The notes under the pieces were generated by a model, which saw only the letters and a program-made list of their open reading frames with translations, ran no database searches and was not told the origin of the DNA. Below, one piece after another: positions 21,901 through 30,740 of a DNA stretch of 64,000 nucleotides. This DNA is from Collybia mongolica (Eukaryota > Basidiomycota > Agaricomycetes > Agaricales > Clitocybaceae). The DNA lies in NCBI GenBank assembly GCA_013420905.1, contig JAAXNY010000006.1, positions 2,480,001 to 2,544,000 of the forward strand, in the 5' to 3' direction. The number at the start of each line of letters is the position of its first letter. Positions within the stretch are counted from its first letter, which is position 1. Position numbers and translations under genes: made by a program.

Positions 21901-22586
21901 TGGTCTTCGATTTCTGCTTTATGTTCTAATTCCTGTGATATTGATGTTTTTGCCTGTATCCAAATGGATTCTTCTTCATCATCTTCTGAGTCGATGTATG
22001 TCCTGAGTAGATTGATTTCAGGTTCATCATCTTCTTCGTTGATTTCTAAAAGAATCGGTTGCCAATCTTCAAGGGGTTGATTCCTTGGGATTTCTTCTGG
22101 ATATTCTTCCTGTATTTCTGTTACCGTTGCCTTAGGATATTGCCGTGTTAATTTCATTTGTCGGATTTCCAGGTTTCTTCGGATTGCTTCCGAAAGAACT
22201 CCTTTCTTGATGCTTGATCCGAAGTCGAGTGTTCCTTTCTCCCAATCAATCTTGGGGTTGTGCCGTTTTAACCATGGTAATCCTAAAATGATATTTTCTT
22301 TTCCTAGTCCGCTGACGAGCAATCGAATTCGGATTTCTTCGTTTCCAATTCGGATTTTGGTCCATACACAATCAGTGATGTTTCCTGATTGGTTCTTTGT
22401 GCCGTCTACGTTTCTAACCGAGTATGATTTCCTTAATGGGGTTGTCTTTATCCCGTTTTCTTCGACAAATGCTTTGTCAATGAAAATTCCTCCAGCTCCA
22501 CAATCGATTAATCCGATTGCTTGGGTTTCGACGTTTTTCTGTTCTTCAATCACCGTAATTGGAATGGATAACGATTGTCGATTCAT
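18981..22586 (-). CDS. pol: Ty3/gypsy Pol polyprotein with chromodomain
   Basis: 1201 residues, uninterrupted. Order: aspartic protease (LIDCGAGGIFIDKAF, about residue 28), reverse transcriptase (KLDLRWGYNNVRI; catalytic ILIYMDDILISSD near 425), RNase H (about 570-670, FHIESDASKWATGAVL, LSDHKNLTYF), integrase with HHCC finger (GGHPGQYKTQELI, REYWWPGMGVFIKNYVDGC, near 795), catalytic TADFITDLP, FLSDRGPQFAAKVF and YHPQTDGETERLNQ, and a C-terminal chromodomain (YLVKWKDYSSAHNTWEPESH, about 1165). The chromodomain probably targets integration to heterochromatin. The first ATG lies 75 bp after the gag stop in another frame, so a frameshift or reinitiation is needed to express it. Confidence 0.96.
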   Translation of the reverse strand: MNRQSLSIPITVIEEQKNVETQAIGLIDCGAGGIFIDKAFVEENGIKTTPLRKSYSVRNVDGTKNQSGNITDCVWTKIRIGNEEIRIRLLVSGLGKENIILGLPWLKRHNPKIDWEKGTLDFGSSIKKGVLSEAIRRNLEIRQMKLTRQYPKATVTEIQEEYPEEIPRNQPLEDWQPILLEINEEDDEPEINLLRTYIDSEDDEEESIWIQAKTSISQELEHKAEIEDQKPKKTLPEFYREYASLFDKTNSERMPTRRSWDHAIDLKPDFIPKDCKIYPISLAEQGKLDEFIDENMRKGYIRPSKSPQASPFFFVSKKDSTKLRPTQDYRRLNEGTIKNAYPLPLVGELLDKLKGAKYFTKLDLRWGYNNVRIKEGDEWKAAFKTNRGLFEPLVMFFGLCNSPATFQNMMNDIYAIEIDEGWILIYMDDILISSDNIDDLRRKTLKVLDKLKENDLYLNLDKCVFEATELEYLGLVIRENEIGMEPTKLAGIADWPAPTTVKQVRSFLGFANFYRKFIGHYAELSRPLTNLTRKDVEWKWTQECQEAFDGLKQKFLKSPVLMMPDKRKPFHIESDASKWATGAVLRQQNDNGEWHPCGYISHSFTETERNYEIYDRELLGIIRALKTWRHYLEGSQFPTVILSDHKNLTYFRTAQKLNRRQAGWSLFLSQFDLKLVHTPGTRMIQSDALSRRSDYVNTEDTDNEDRILLPDDIFIKMIDIGLQEDLKKSIEEDDLFAKSIEALKETGTPPIKSNLSDWKFEDGLLFFKNRCYVGPDAKLRKEIVRRYHDTKPGGHPGQYKTQELISREYWWPGMGVFIKNYVDGCATCQQMKVNTHPTRPGLIPIATNGEPRPFSFVTADFITDLPENDGKDSLMVVVDHGLTKGVISIPCTKTIDALGTANLYLEHVYKRFGLPDTFLSDRGPQFAAKVFKELGKLLGIKLVMSTAYHPQTDGETERLNQELEIYFRMFCQNNPAIWKELNSIAEFAHNQKNHSTTKKSPFFLMMGYEPQAIPSAFQKTNVPSVEQRMIELNKAREEAMAAHELARRKVAERTTRGFTPFKQGEYVWLEGTNLRIPYPSKKLAPKREGPFKIREVLGPVTYRLELPSQWKIHPVFHASLLTPYKETDTHGPNFLEPPPDLINQEEEYEVEGIINHRQRGRGFQYLVKWKDYSSAHNTWEPESHLKRARTILQSYQKLHRL

Positions 22587-22660
22587 CTCTCCTAATATTA
22601 CAGGTGATAGTGTTACTGAAAAGATTTCGGCAGGTACTGACGTCGATTCAGTCCGCCGCT

Positions 22661-23845
22661 TTAAAAACCCTCATCTTCCATATTCTTTAGGGCGATCTCC
22701 TTTTCTTCTTCGTCTAATTCTGCCATAAGTGCTCGGATTTTCATGTAGGCATCTTTGCCTTTCATTGGTGTCTTCTGTTCTTCCTTTCTTTGTGTTTGAG
22801 GAATCGATCCTCCTGCTTTGTGATCTGATGCTCGATGTCCATATTTGTGGCATTCGAAGCATAATCCTCATTTCATATGCTCGTCTCTTTCTTGGATAGT
22901 TAATCGATCGATATCCATAGCATTTGGATCTCGACTGTTATTCGGGATGTATTTGGGATTGTTTCGTTGGAAATTGTATTTCTTTCCGTTGTTTCCTCCC
23001 GTAGTTTTTCCGGTGTTTCCTTTAATGCGTGCTACGATCGATTTTGCACGTCTGTACTGAGTATCGAATATGGATGCCTTTTCATACCAACCCTTGATGG
23101 TGGTCGGTGGATTATCCATTGTTAAGATCTTCTGCATCAGGGAAGGAGGTATTCCTTCCATGAAATATTCGACGAGCACTTCACTTTCTGTAATCTTGCT
23201 TTCTGATGCGGCTGATTTGAATTCCGCAATATAATCATCTGCCGTCATGTTTCCTGTCATGCGCAGCGTCTTTAAGGTCTGTCTGGCGTCTCCTGCCTCG
23301 TCTGGAGTAGAGAACGCTTCTTCAACTGTTGTCATGAATGTTGTAAAGGTTCCTGGATGGTCGCTGTTTTCTCCATACCAGGACTTTTTCCATGGTCCTG
23401 CTGTTCCTCCCTTCATGTACGAAAGTACGTAGAGGATCTTCTTCCAATCTGTATCGTAAATTCTATCGTTTGCCTGCAAATACATTTTGCAATCAAGGAC
23501 GAAGTCCTTTGTCATTCTTTGATTTCCATCAAAGATGTTTGGTGAGCTAAGTTTAATTTCGGTGGGTCTTCACTCGTCTGCCATTTCTACGTCTGAGTCT
23601 GGTGGTATCGGGGAATTCGGTGGTTTGGGTTTCGGTTTCTCTGGTTCCTTTCCTTTGGAACTTTCTGCTTTTGGTTGTCTCGGCGTGGTGGGCGTTTCTG
23701 TTTGTGTGACTATTACAAGTCTTGGTTGTTCTTCCGCGTCTTGGAAGTCTTCGCTGCTGATTGCACTTTGTCTGCTGCTGCTTCTGCTACTTTCGCTGCT
23801 GCTCGCAGGTTTCAATCCGTATCGTGGTGCCGTTGCGTCTGAACC
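22661..23845 (-). pseudogene. gag: Ty3/gypsy Gag, interrupted by two stops
   Basis: Minus-strand reading: RYGLKP, a Ser/Arg-rich N-terminus, the Gag core (FDGNQRMTKDFVLDCKMYLQ, YGENSDHPGTFTTF, VLVEYFMEGIPPSLMQKI), a basic region, and a zinc knuckle C-FE-C-HKYG-H-RASD-H. TGA codons interrupt at 23570-23572 (after EMADE) and 22868-22870 (before GLCFEC). The last knuckle ligand is His, also in the older copy at 57 kb, so that is a family trait. The expected start is ACG here but ATG in the 40.8-kb copy. Probably non-functional unless supplied in trans. Confidence 0.85.
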
Positions 23846-23880
23846 TTTATAGGTTGACGGTTCTGATCAGCTTGACCTTT

Positions 23881-24344
23881 TGTTACGGCTGTTTAGGCCT
23901 TATCCTCTAGATCAATATGCTGAGTCGTTCGTTCGTTTTTAGACCATTGACTTCTGTAAGTCCAACGTCTATTGACTCCCTCAATAGGGCTAAAGTCAGG
24001 TTATCGAGTTTATCTGATCAGAGATGCACTACCCCCTTCGTAAGGCAGATAGGATCGAGTTCGCGTCAAGAGAATAGATGAATAAGGTGAATTCAGCTAG
24101 GTCAAGCTAAAGAGCTAACTAACTAAAGTATCCTTATATATACGTAGTAGTTCGATAAGCGTTATTTATGCTATTTGTTATAGATAAGAGTTAGTAAGCT
24201 ATCTGAGAAGATGAGTAAGGAAGCTTAGTAACTATGGGAAAGAGAATGCATATGGGGATGTCAAAGATAAGGTCAATAAGCATCTGATAGTAAAAGAAAA
24301 AGGAAAAGAAGTGATATGCCGGACAAGTAGGGGAATTTGTAACA
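23881..24344 (-). repeat. LTR of young Ty3/gypsy element (5' LTR)
   Basis: 464 bp, TGTTACGG to TTTGTAACA; partner of 17418-17881. Reading on the minus strand it lies upstream of gag and should hold the promoter. GGATT follows at 24345-24349 as target duplication. Confidence 0.95.
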
Positions 24345-24545
24345 GGATTCCTGTCAGAATTTTGGCTGCAGAAGTAATAGAAAATGGCTGTAAAAATAGA
24401 TAAAAATTCCGAACGGATTCCGCTCGGATTCCGAGCGGAATGAAATTCCACAGGAATTCCGGTTTCAGAATACTGAAATTCTGACAGAGTCCACAGGAAT
24501 TCTATCGGAATTCCTGGATGGAATGCCGGAGCGTTGTGACGACGC
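24345..24545. repeat. GGATTCCG/CGGAATCC palindrome cluster, left arm
   Basis: Many copies of GGATTCCG, TCGGATTCCGAGCGGAAT, GGAATTCC and similar in both orientations. It continues the 17377-17412 block across the LTR retrotransposon. It forms the subterminal region of the hAT-like element and pairs with 25510-25780. Confidence 0.75.
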
Positions 24546-24565
24546 GTTGTGGTCACGTGTTTGAT

Positions 24566-25400
24566 TACTAATCAGATTAGTAATATAAATTTTATTTACA
24601 CAAATTATATATACTATTTGTTATTAATAACATCACATAACGGCGGTGAAAACATGATTATGAGGCACGTGCAACGGTCACATTACCGTTGCCACGTCTT
24701 CGTTGGTTCTTTTCAACCACATCAACGACGTCCACCAAACCGCCAATGCCGACACCAACACCAACGCACCCACGCCGCCAACGCCAACGCATCGAACGCC
24801 AACCGACGTCGACATGATGACGCACAAGACGGTGTGGGGAGAAGGATAGAAACGGACGCGGAACGAGGGGACGACGAGGAAAGGGCACCCCGAGGGGCAG
24901 AACCAGGTGAGTCATACACCGCCGCTCACCCACACGCTCACCATGCAGCACGTCCCCCTCCCCCCCACTTCAGGAACTCAAGACAAACGATACGGCCGCC
25001 AACAGCAATAGTGAGGAAGGCGGCAACGACAATGACAACGACAACGACGAAGACAGCAACAGCAACAGCAGCAACAGTGCCGACGAGGCCTGCGGCAACG
25101 ACGGCAACAGCAGCGGCAGCGGCGGCACCAACAACGGCGCGACAACAACAACAACAACTACAACAAAGACGACCACCACCACCACAAGGACGGCGGCGGC
25201 GGTGGCGGGGACGGGGACAGCGGCAAGTAGAGCGGCCAGTGCCGTCGCCGCTGAAGCGCAGGCCGCTGACGATGTCGCGGGGGCCGACGAGGACGACGGG
25301 GGGGCGGGGGCGGGGGCCCCGCCTATATTAAATTTATCTTATCATATATGTATTATATTTAGTAATAATACATGTTTTATCGTATTAATTATAGAGTGCT
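24566..25400 (+). repeat. GC-rich low-complexity element, CpG-intact copy
   Basis: Begins with a palindromic end ATTACTAATC-A-GATTAGTAAT. The interior has CACCAACGCACCCACGCCGC-type repeats and CAACAACG/ACAACAAC runs up to 25200. Positions 24549-25331 form one open frame (260 codons; Arg, Thr, Ala, Pro, Gln rich), but all frames are biased by the repeat, so I do not call a protein. A GTGAGT at 24906 and conserved blocks suggest it was once transcribed. The related copy at 27202-28585 (reverse) has the same order with nearly every CG changed to CA or TG. Confidence 0.6.
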
Positions 25401-25509
25401 TTTTTATCATACTCAACAGATTTTAAAAAGACAGGCTGAAAGAGAGTAATTTAGTACTTCAAAATGTTAGATATACTGTTGACTTTATTGACTGTTTTGA
25501 CTTAAAACT

Positions 25510-25780
25510 TATGAATTCCGATCAGAATCCGAGCAGAATGTTGCAGAATTCCTTTGAGAATTTTCTTCTTCCACACTTTGTAAGAAATTCCTCAAAATTC
25601 TGCGGAATTCCGATGATTTCAATCGGAATTCTGTGTTCCGAGCGGAATCCGAGCGGAATATTGCGGAATTCCTCAAAGGAATTTTCTGTTTTAAAACTTT
25701 TTCAAAATCTTCCTGCATTCCTCTGGATTCCGATCGGATTCCTGTCGGAATTTCGGATTCCGCTCGGAATCCTCTGCAGG
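25510..25780. repeat. GGATTCCG/CGGAATTC palindrome cluster, right arm
   Basis: About a dozen copies of AATTCCG, CGGAATTC, GGATTCCGATCGG and TCCGAGCGGAATCCGAGCGG. It pairs as inverted repeat with 17365-17412 plus 24345-24530 and ends in the TIR at 25779-25803. Confidence 0.75.
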
Positions 25781-25811
25781 ATGTGGGGGAGTGTGAAGTA
25801 CTGCCAATTTC

Positions 25812-26480
25812 CTGATGCTCTATGTGAAAAAGGACACCCCGCTCACCCCGACCCATGTAAACAATGCGCTGTGGATACGCAAGACTGGTCACAGCCATGC
25901 TTTGACCGCCTGCGTGGTGCGATGCATCACCGGACATGCTCCCATTGGGGTGTTCCAATCACAATTCTTCAAGGAAGAATCTGTCTCCTGTATGTGCGGT
26001 GCTCCCCTGGAAACTGTACAACACGTCCTATACGACTGTCCATGATATGGATGTGAAGACAAGCCTGGCCGTCAGCTGCGCTATGCGTGGCTGGTTGACT
26101 TCCTTTCAGAGAATGAAAGCGCTTTCATGTTTGACACTCCCTAGCCCTAAACAGGCTAGGGGTGGTACTCAGTGTTCTAAGTGACGGCTATAGGCTGCCC
26201 AAGCATGCAAACCTGGATAATTGGTGGACTTGAAGCCACCACCCACTGCGGGGCACTGCAGTGGGGGGCCTACCCCCTGGCGTAGATTGGCCCTTCTGGC
26301 CTGTGTACAATGAGCTCCGGCTCCAGTTGCTAGCTTGACCTCAATTGGGCAAGCATCCCAGCTCCGCGGCGCTTTGTCCTCTGCCCCCCCTCCCCATTCC
26401 CCCAATTACTACTTGTAGTGACCAGCACATGTATTAGGTACAGTTGGTATATAAAATGCTGAACCAAAAAAAAAAAAAAA
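25812..26480 (+). pseudogene. LINE C-terminal region, part 2, with 3' UTR and poly-A tail
   Basis: Continues 17209-17340: LMLYVKKDTPLTPTHVNNAL, WIRKTGHSHALTACVVRC, TGHAPIGVFQSQFF, then a zinc-binding C-M-C-GAPLETVQ-H-VLYD-C motif typical of LINE C-termini, stop, RLRYAWLVDF remains. A GC-rich 3' UTR follows (GCCACCACCCACTGCGGGGC) and a run of 15 A at 26466-26480. The target duplication follows at 26481. A second copy of the same LINE is at 32031-32631 in reverse. Confidence 0.8.
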
Positions 26481-27201
26481 TATGGCATGTGCGCCAAGTC
26501 ATAGAGGACAAGTCAGCATTAAAACACAAGCCCTTGGTGTGGAAGGGCCTTGTTCCACATAAAATTACAATTCTTCATAATATTAAGTTTGTACACTATA
26601 AATAGACCATAGATAGGTAGCACAGAGGTAAGGAATCTTGCCCCCACTTTGAGCTACTATAGGATACACAAATCATATTTGTTGAAACACTATTGCGTGC
26701 ATGAATTTAGGATTGGATTGCTTCAATTGTCTTGATTAGAATTGTCTTGAAGCATTTGGCTAAAGAGATCACAGAATTGTAGGGTTCAGTTCATTTGGAA
26801 CTTAGCACTCATATTGTCTGTTGGAATTATTAGGCACTTGGCCTTTGGTGCACTTGGCACTCTTGTTTTAAAAGTCACTTGGATTTATTGATCTGTTTGG
26901 GATTGTTAATAATTGAACATACACTTGGTACTCAGTCTATTAAATTGAAAGAGATTATAAAAATATACCTAAGGTCTAAACACTTGTGTTAAGACTTTGT
27001 CTGAATCAAACCCATCAAACGATCAGTGGAAAAGGCCTTGACTAGTACTATTAAAAACTTAGTGCTTTCATGCACTCGAACCTGAACTCAAATCAGGTGA
27101 TTCCTACTGTTTGTGTGTTGATTGTTAGATTTGGTGTGAGTGTGTGTAAGAGATTACATTTCATAGCATTAGCACACTTATAGCCCAGGAGCCCCCTTTC
27201 A
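26481..27201 (-). mobile_element. Solo LTR-B, last part
   Basis: Reverse copy of the first 700 bp of LTR-B (compare 51936-52640 and 53531-54230), ending CCCCCTTTCA at 27201. The part missing here is at 15058-15556 and 17175-17208. It abuts the low-complexity element at 27202. Confidence 0.8.
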
Positions 27202-28585
27202 CTGGCATCATCAGTGGCCTGGGTTTTGATGGCGGCAGCACTGGCTGCATTTCTAGTTGTTGTCCCCATTGTTGTTGTTGTCCTTTGCTGTTGTTGTTGT
27301 CCTTTGTTGTTGTTGTTGTCCTTGTGGTGCTTGTTGTCTTTTTCCTCATTGTAGTTGTCATTGTTGTTGCACTGTTGTTGGTGCCACCACTGCTGCTGCT
27401 GTTGCTGTCATTGTCATTGCTGTTGCCACCTTCCTCAGGCCTGCCCTGCATTCACAGTTAGATGTGCTGGAGCACCCTGGGCATTGGTGGCTGTATCCTT
27501 CTTGTCTTGGGTTCCTGAAGTGGGGGGGGGATGGGCTGTGTGGTGAGCACATAGGTGAGCAGCAGTGTGGGACTCACCTCACTCTGCCCCTTGGGGCGCC
27601 CTTTCCTCATTGTCCCCTCATTCCACATCCATTTCCCTGCCTTGCCCCATGTCGTTTTGGCATTTGTTGGTGTTTGTTGGCATTGGGTGTGTTGGATGCA
27701 TTGGGTGTGTCAGGTGCATTGGTGTTGGTGTTGCCAGTTTGGTGGCCATTTTTCTTGCTGTTGTCCCTGTTGTTCTTAGTAGTCATCATCTTCATCATCC
27801 TTGTGGTGGTGGTTGTTGTCTTTGTCCTTGTTCTAGTTGTCCTTCATCATTGTTGTTGCACTGTTGTTGGTACTGCACTGCTGCTGCTGTCTTGGTCATT
27901 GTTGTTGTTGTTGTTGTTGTTGCCATTGTTGTTGTTGTTGTTGTTGTCATTGTTATCTTCCAGGTGCACTGGGTCACCCTGGGCATTGGCAGCCATGTCC
28001 TTGTCATCTTGGGTTCCTGGAGTGGGAGGGAACATGCTGCATGGTCAGTGCATAGGTGAGCAGCCAGTGGGACTCACCTCCATCTGCTGCTCAGGGTGCC
28101 CTTTCCTCATTGTCCCCTCATTGTCCCCTCATTCTGCATCCATTTCTACCCTTTTCCCCACATCATTTTGTGCATTGTCATATTGCTGCTGGTTGGTGTT
28201 GGGTGCATTGGTGTTGGGTGCATTGGTGTTGGGTGCATTGGTGTTGGCAGTGTGGGTGTGTTCATGTTGATGTTGGTGTCAGCAGTTTGGTGGGTGTCAT
28301 TGATGTGGTTGAAGAGAACCAACGAAGACATGGCAACAGTAATGTGACTGTGGCATGTGCTTTGTAATCATGTGATTCAAAGATGTGACTTCAGGCTGGC
28401 TTACCTTCTAACTATGAATGCCCGTCTTGCCCAACAGTTATGAATGCAAAAAATATTACGTAATGCTTGTCCCTGTGCGCATTCGAATCCAGTTGAATGC
28501 AAGTTTTTCAATGCCATTATGTTATGTTCTTAATAATAAATAGTATATAAAAATTATATTAATAATCTGATTACTAATATTATTA
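27202..28585 (-). repeat. Low-complexity element, CpG-decayed copy, right part
   Basis: Reverse counterpart of 24566-25400. Contains GTT/TTG trinucleotide runs (27262-27340, 27895-27950), a 15-bp tandem TTGGGTGCATTGGTG (about 28196-28248, 3.5 units), a block shared with the young copy (TTCGTTGGTTCT form) and ends AATCTGATTACTAAT near 28585. Apparent ORFs here (for example 27257-28270, Leu/Val/Cys-rich) are products of the repeat and are not called. Confidence 0.65.
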
Positions 28586-28794
28586 GTCATGGTTGGCCAT
28601 GCAGACTCTACACGTCGTCCGTCCATGCTTGTCCACGTGTCCATGAAAAATTATGTGGATTGATGCGGACTTGGCACAGACGCAGATTGTCCTGCCAAAT
28701 GAGTCCGTGTGTCCACACAGGTTATGTGGCTTAGTGTAAAGACCTCTCATATACTACTTTTTTGGTATACCCATTATTTCCTGCAATATTTCAC
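28586..28794. other. Short unassigned region
   Basis: A moderately GC-rich block (ACACGTCGTCCGTCC, 28610-28740) partly resembles 3190-3330 in the element at 551-4233 (shared TGTGGCT-AGTGTAAAG). Function not recognised. Confidence 0.35.
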
Positions 28795-29700
28795 ATCATA
28801 ACTTTGATTCTATGTACTGATGTTGCATGTGAAATTGTGACATAAAACTGTCCATGTGTAAATACAGGAGATCTAAAGTCAAGTCCAACTTGGTGCAATC
28901 ATTGCCCTTGAGATTTATTGACCATCATACAAAATCCCAGCTGTAAAAGTAGTTGCAACCATGTTAATTCAAAAGGTATCAGGCTATTAGATGGTTTCAT
29001 TCAGATTCTTGGGATAATTTCCTTATGCCCATCATTTTGCCTTCCAATCAACCATACTTCTACTATACAACATGGTTGCTCATCCAGGTTGTTATCCCCT
29101 TGACCCATTGCAAATATCATTGACTGGGTTCAGGTTGTGCAATAGTACCACATGGCACCCCACTTTTGAACTTAGCCCTGATACATTGGTAGGATTCAGA
29201 TATCCAACAGGATACATCACTTCAGCTCCATCAATCCCTTCATATACAACACAATCTACACTGTAGTATACCTTAGCATCCCCAGGGAACTTATCCACTA
29301 CTTTCTATTGAGAGAGTCAACATCATCATTTCTGGCAGAAAGAATGGCTCTCTTAGAATAGGGCAGGATTTCCAATGTCAGGATATAGTGTCAATTAGAG
29401 ACTCCACAGTATTCTCAGCCCAGTGGAAGTGGCTTCCCATGGCCAACATCATTTTGCCATCTGGAAAGATTGATTTCATTATCAGTAACACCATTTGAGC
29501 ACATTTTTTTTATTAGTTCAAGTATCTGAAGTTCATCCCACAGTGGGGAGTGCATGAGATAGGCATCCACAGTCTGTGAATGTGAACCCTTAGGGATAAC
29601 AGGTAGAGTGTGTTGGTAGTCACCATCAAACCCCGCATTTAGCCCACCAAAGGCTCTATTATCCCCTCTAATATCCTGGAATGGCCAGTTGACCACATCA
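28795..29700 (-). pseudogene. Helitron Pif1-type helicase remnant
   Basis: Minus-strand pieces in helicase order: NWPFQDIRGDNRAFGGLNAG, DGDYQHTLPVIPKGS, MHSPLWDELQILEL (29696-29415); FPGDAKVYYSVDCVVYEGID, VGYLNPTNVSGL, KVGCHVVLLHNLNPVNDICN (29298-29092); MVNKSQGQ, GLDFRSPVFTHGQFYV, ISHATSVHRIKVM (about 28940-28797). These match the last motifs of Helitron RepHel/Pif1 helicases (GGLxxxFGGDxxQTLPV, INKSQGQ, HGQLYVALSRA). Stops and frame changes between the pieces show decay. The replication initiator domain is not present. Other copies: 60480-60900 and 63195-63880. Confidence 0.8.
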
Positions 29701-29719
29701 AAGACATGTAGTCATTTCC

Positions 29720-30740
29720 TATCACATTTGTAAATTGTCATACATCTATGGTGTAAAAGGTTATTATTGCTCTAATTTAATAGAGATCAGCTTTATTCAA
29801 AATCCTTGGAATCAATGTTTCTTCTACCCATGACATTTCTCTCAACCATATATTACTATTTCCCTTGATTACTTGCACTGAATTCTAATTGTTTTAAATA
29901 TAGGCTTAGACAGAGAGTAATTTTTTCAAAGTATGATGTATCAGGTTTCAAAACAGGGTTTGTAATGTTAGATTATTTTGTGTTGATTAAAGACTGGAGA
30001 GCAGAATTGGCCAGGTAAAAGTCATTTCTAAGTTTTTTATCTGTATGCTCTTGATTTGTAATTTTATAAGCAGTAGTACCATTTACATGCCTATTTTATT
30101 GTTTAGTTTGACTGAAGTATACACACAAATAAGTTAAGGATAACAGATAACATTTGTTGACTTAGTCTACTTTAGTGGTGGTTATCCTGTGTTGTAAAGC
30201 AGGTGATTATGTTTTGTTTTGAGGCAGGTGACTTAGCATGTGATACCTGGATAAATGTTTTTTTTTCATACTTATATATATAATGTAATATGATGTAATT
30301 AAAATAGGATTTGTAATGTTGAAATATATTGTGTGAATCCAAGGCTTTACATCAGAATTGGTCAGGTAAAGTCATTTTCATTTTTGTCTGTCTGCTTTTG
30401 ATTTGTAATTTCATGAGCAGTAGTACCATTTAAATGTATTTTTTTATATTTAGTTTGAGTATCTGAAATTTATGAGGAAGTGTGCACACAAATGGGTTAA
30501 TACTTATTGACTTTGCACGCTTTAGAGGTCATGTGATGTGGTGGTTATGTTGTGTTTTGAGCAGGTGACTTGAACTGGTTTAGCAGGTGACATGAGCAGG
30601 TGATTTGTGCAGGTGATTTGAGCAGGTGATTAGAGCAGGTGACATAGCATGTGACTACAAATTTTTTCTGCTTTGTCAGACTTAGTCAGCACTTAGTCAG
30701 GATTAGTCACAATCAATTCCCATGTTCCTGGTTACGAGTT
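29720..30740. repeat. Dispersed repeat upstream of Helitron helicase, two tandem modules
   Basis: About 75% similar to 60900-61760 in the same orientation. Within each copy a module of about 365 bp (ATCAGG-TTT-AAACAGG, TTTGTAATG, ATTGTGTGAA, GGTCAGGTAAAGTCATTT, TTGATTTGTAATTT) occurs twice (29935 and 30300 here). The end has a run of AGCAGGTGA units (30555-30650). No coding potential seen. Confidence 0.6.

Larger units (their letters stand above)
17418..24344 (-). mobile_element. Full-length Ty3/gypsy LTR retrotransposon (LTR-A family), 6.9 kb
   Basis: Complete minus-strand element: 5' LTR 23881-24344, gag about 22661-23845, pol 18981-22586, an extra zinc-knuckle ORF 17915-18928, 3' LTR 17418-17881, 5-bp duplication GGATT. 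LTRs are about 99.6% identical and the body is CpG-rich, so insertion is recent. Pol is intact but gag carries two stops. Related, older copies lie at 40380-41170 and 53154-57530, and a solo LTR at 55913-56397. After the 5' LTR the leader AAAGGTCAAGCTGAT is shared with the copy at 40737; no standard tRNA primer site was recognised. Confidence 0.95.
17341..25803. mobile_element. hAT-like TIR element (about 1.5 kb) carrying nested insertions
   Basis: Flanked by an 8-bp direct repeat CCAATTTC (17333-17340, 25804-25811), the duplication length of hAT elements. The ends are inverted copies sharing CTT-ACACTCCCCCACATC (left) and, reversed, the same at 25779-25797, followed by about 60 bp of matching inverted GGATTCCG-rich sequence. 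Without the Ty3/gypsy element (17418-24344) it is about 1.5 kb and non-autonomous; no hAT transposase is inside. Its inner arms (24345-24530 and 25510-25780) are packed with GAATTCCG/CGGAATTC palindromes. The superfamily call rests only on duplication length and TIR form. Confidence 0.7.

Noticed and set aside
24549..25331. 260-codon ORF as a real gene
   Set aside because: Composition follows the CAACGA/GCC repeats in all frames; no domain; its older copy does not keep the frame. Kept only as repeat.
27257..28270. 337-codon ORF rich in Leu, Val, Cys and Trp
   Set aside because: It is a frame of GTT/TTG and GGT repeats in a decayed low-complexity element; other frames are equally open and the related young copy does not conserve it.
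28481..28495. CATTCGAATCCAG resembling a tRNA T-loop
   Set aside because: No acceptor stem, D-arm or anticodon arm can be formed around it.
30555..30650. AGCAGGTGA repeats as a CRISPR-like array
   Set aside because: Units are about 9 bp with irregular short gaps; it is a eukaryotic minisatellite.
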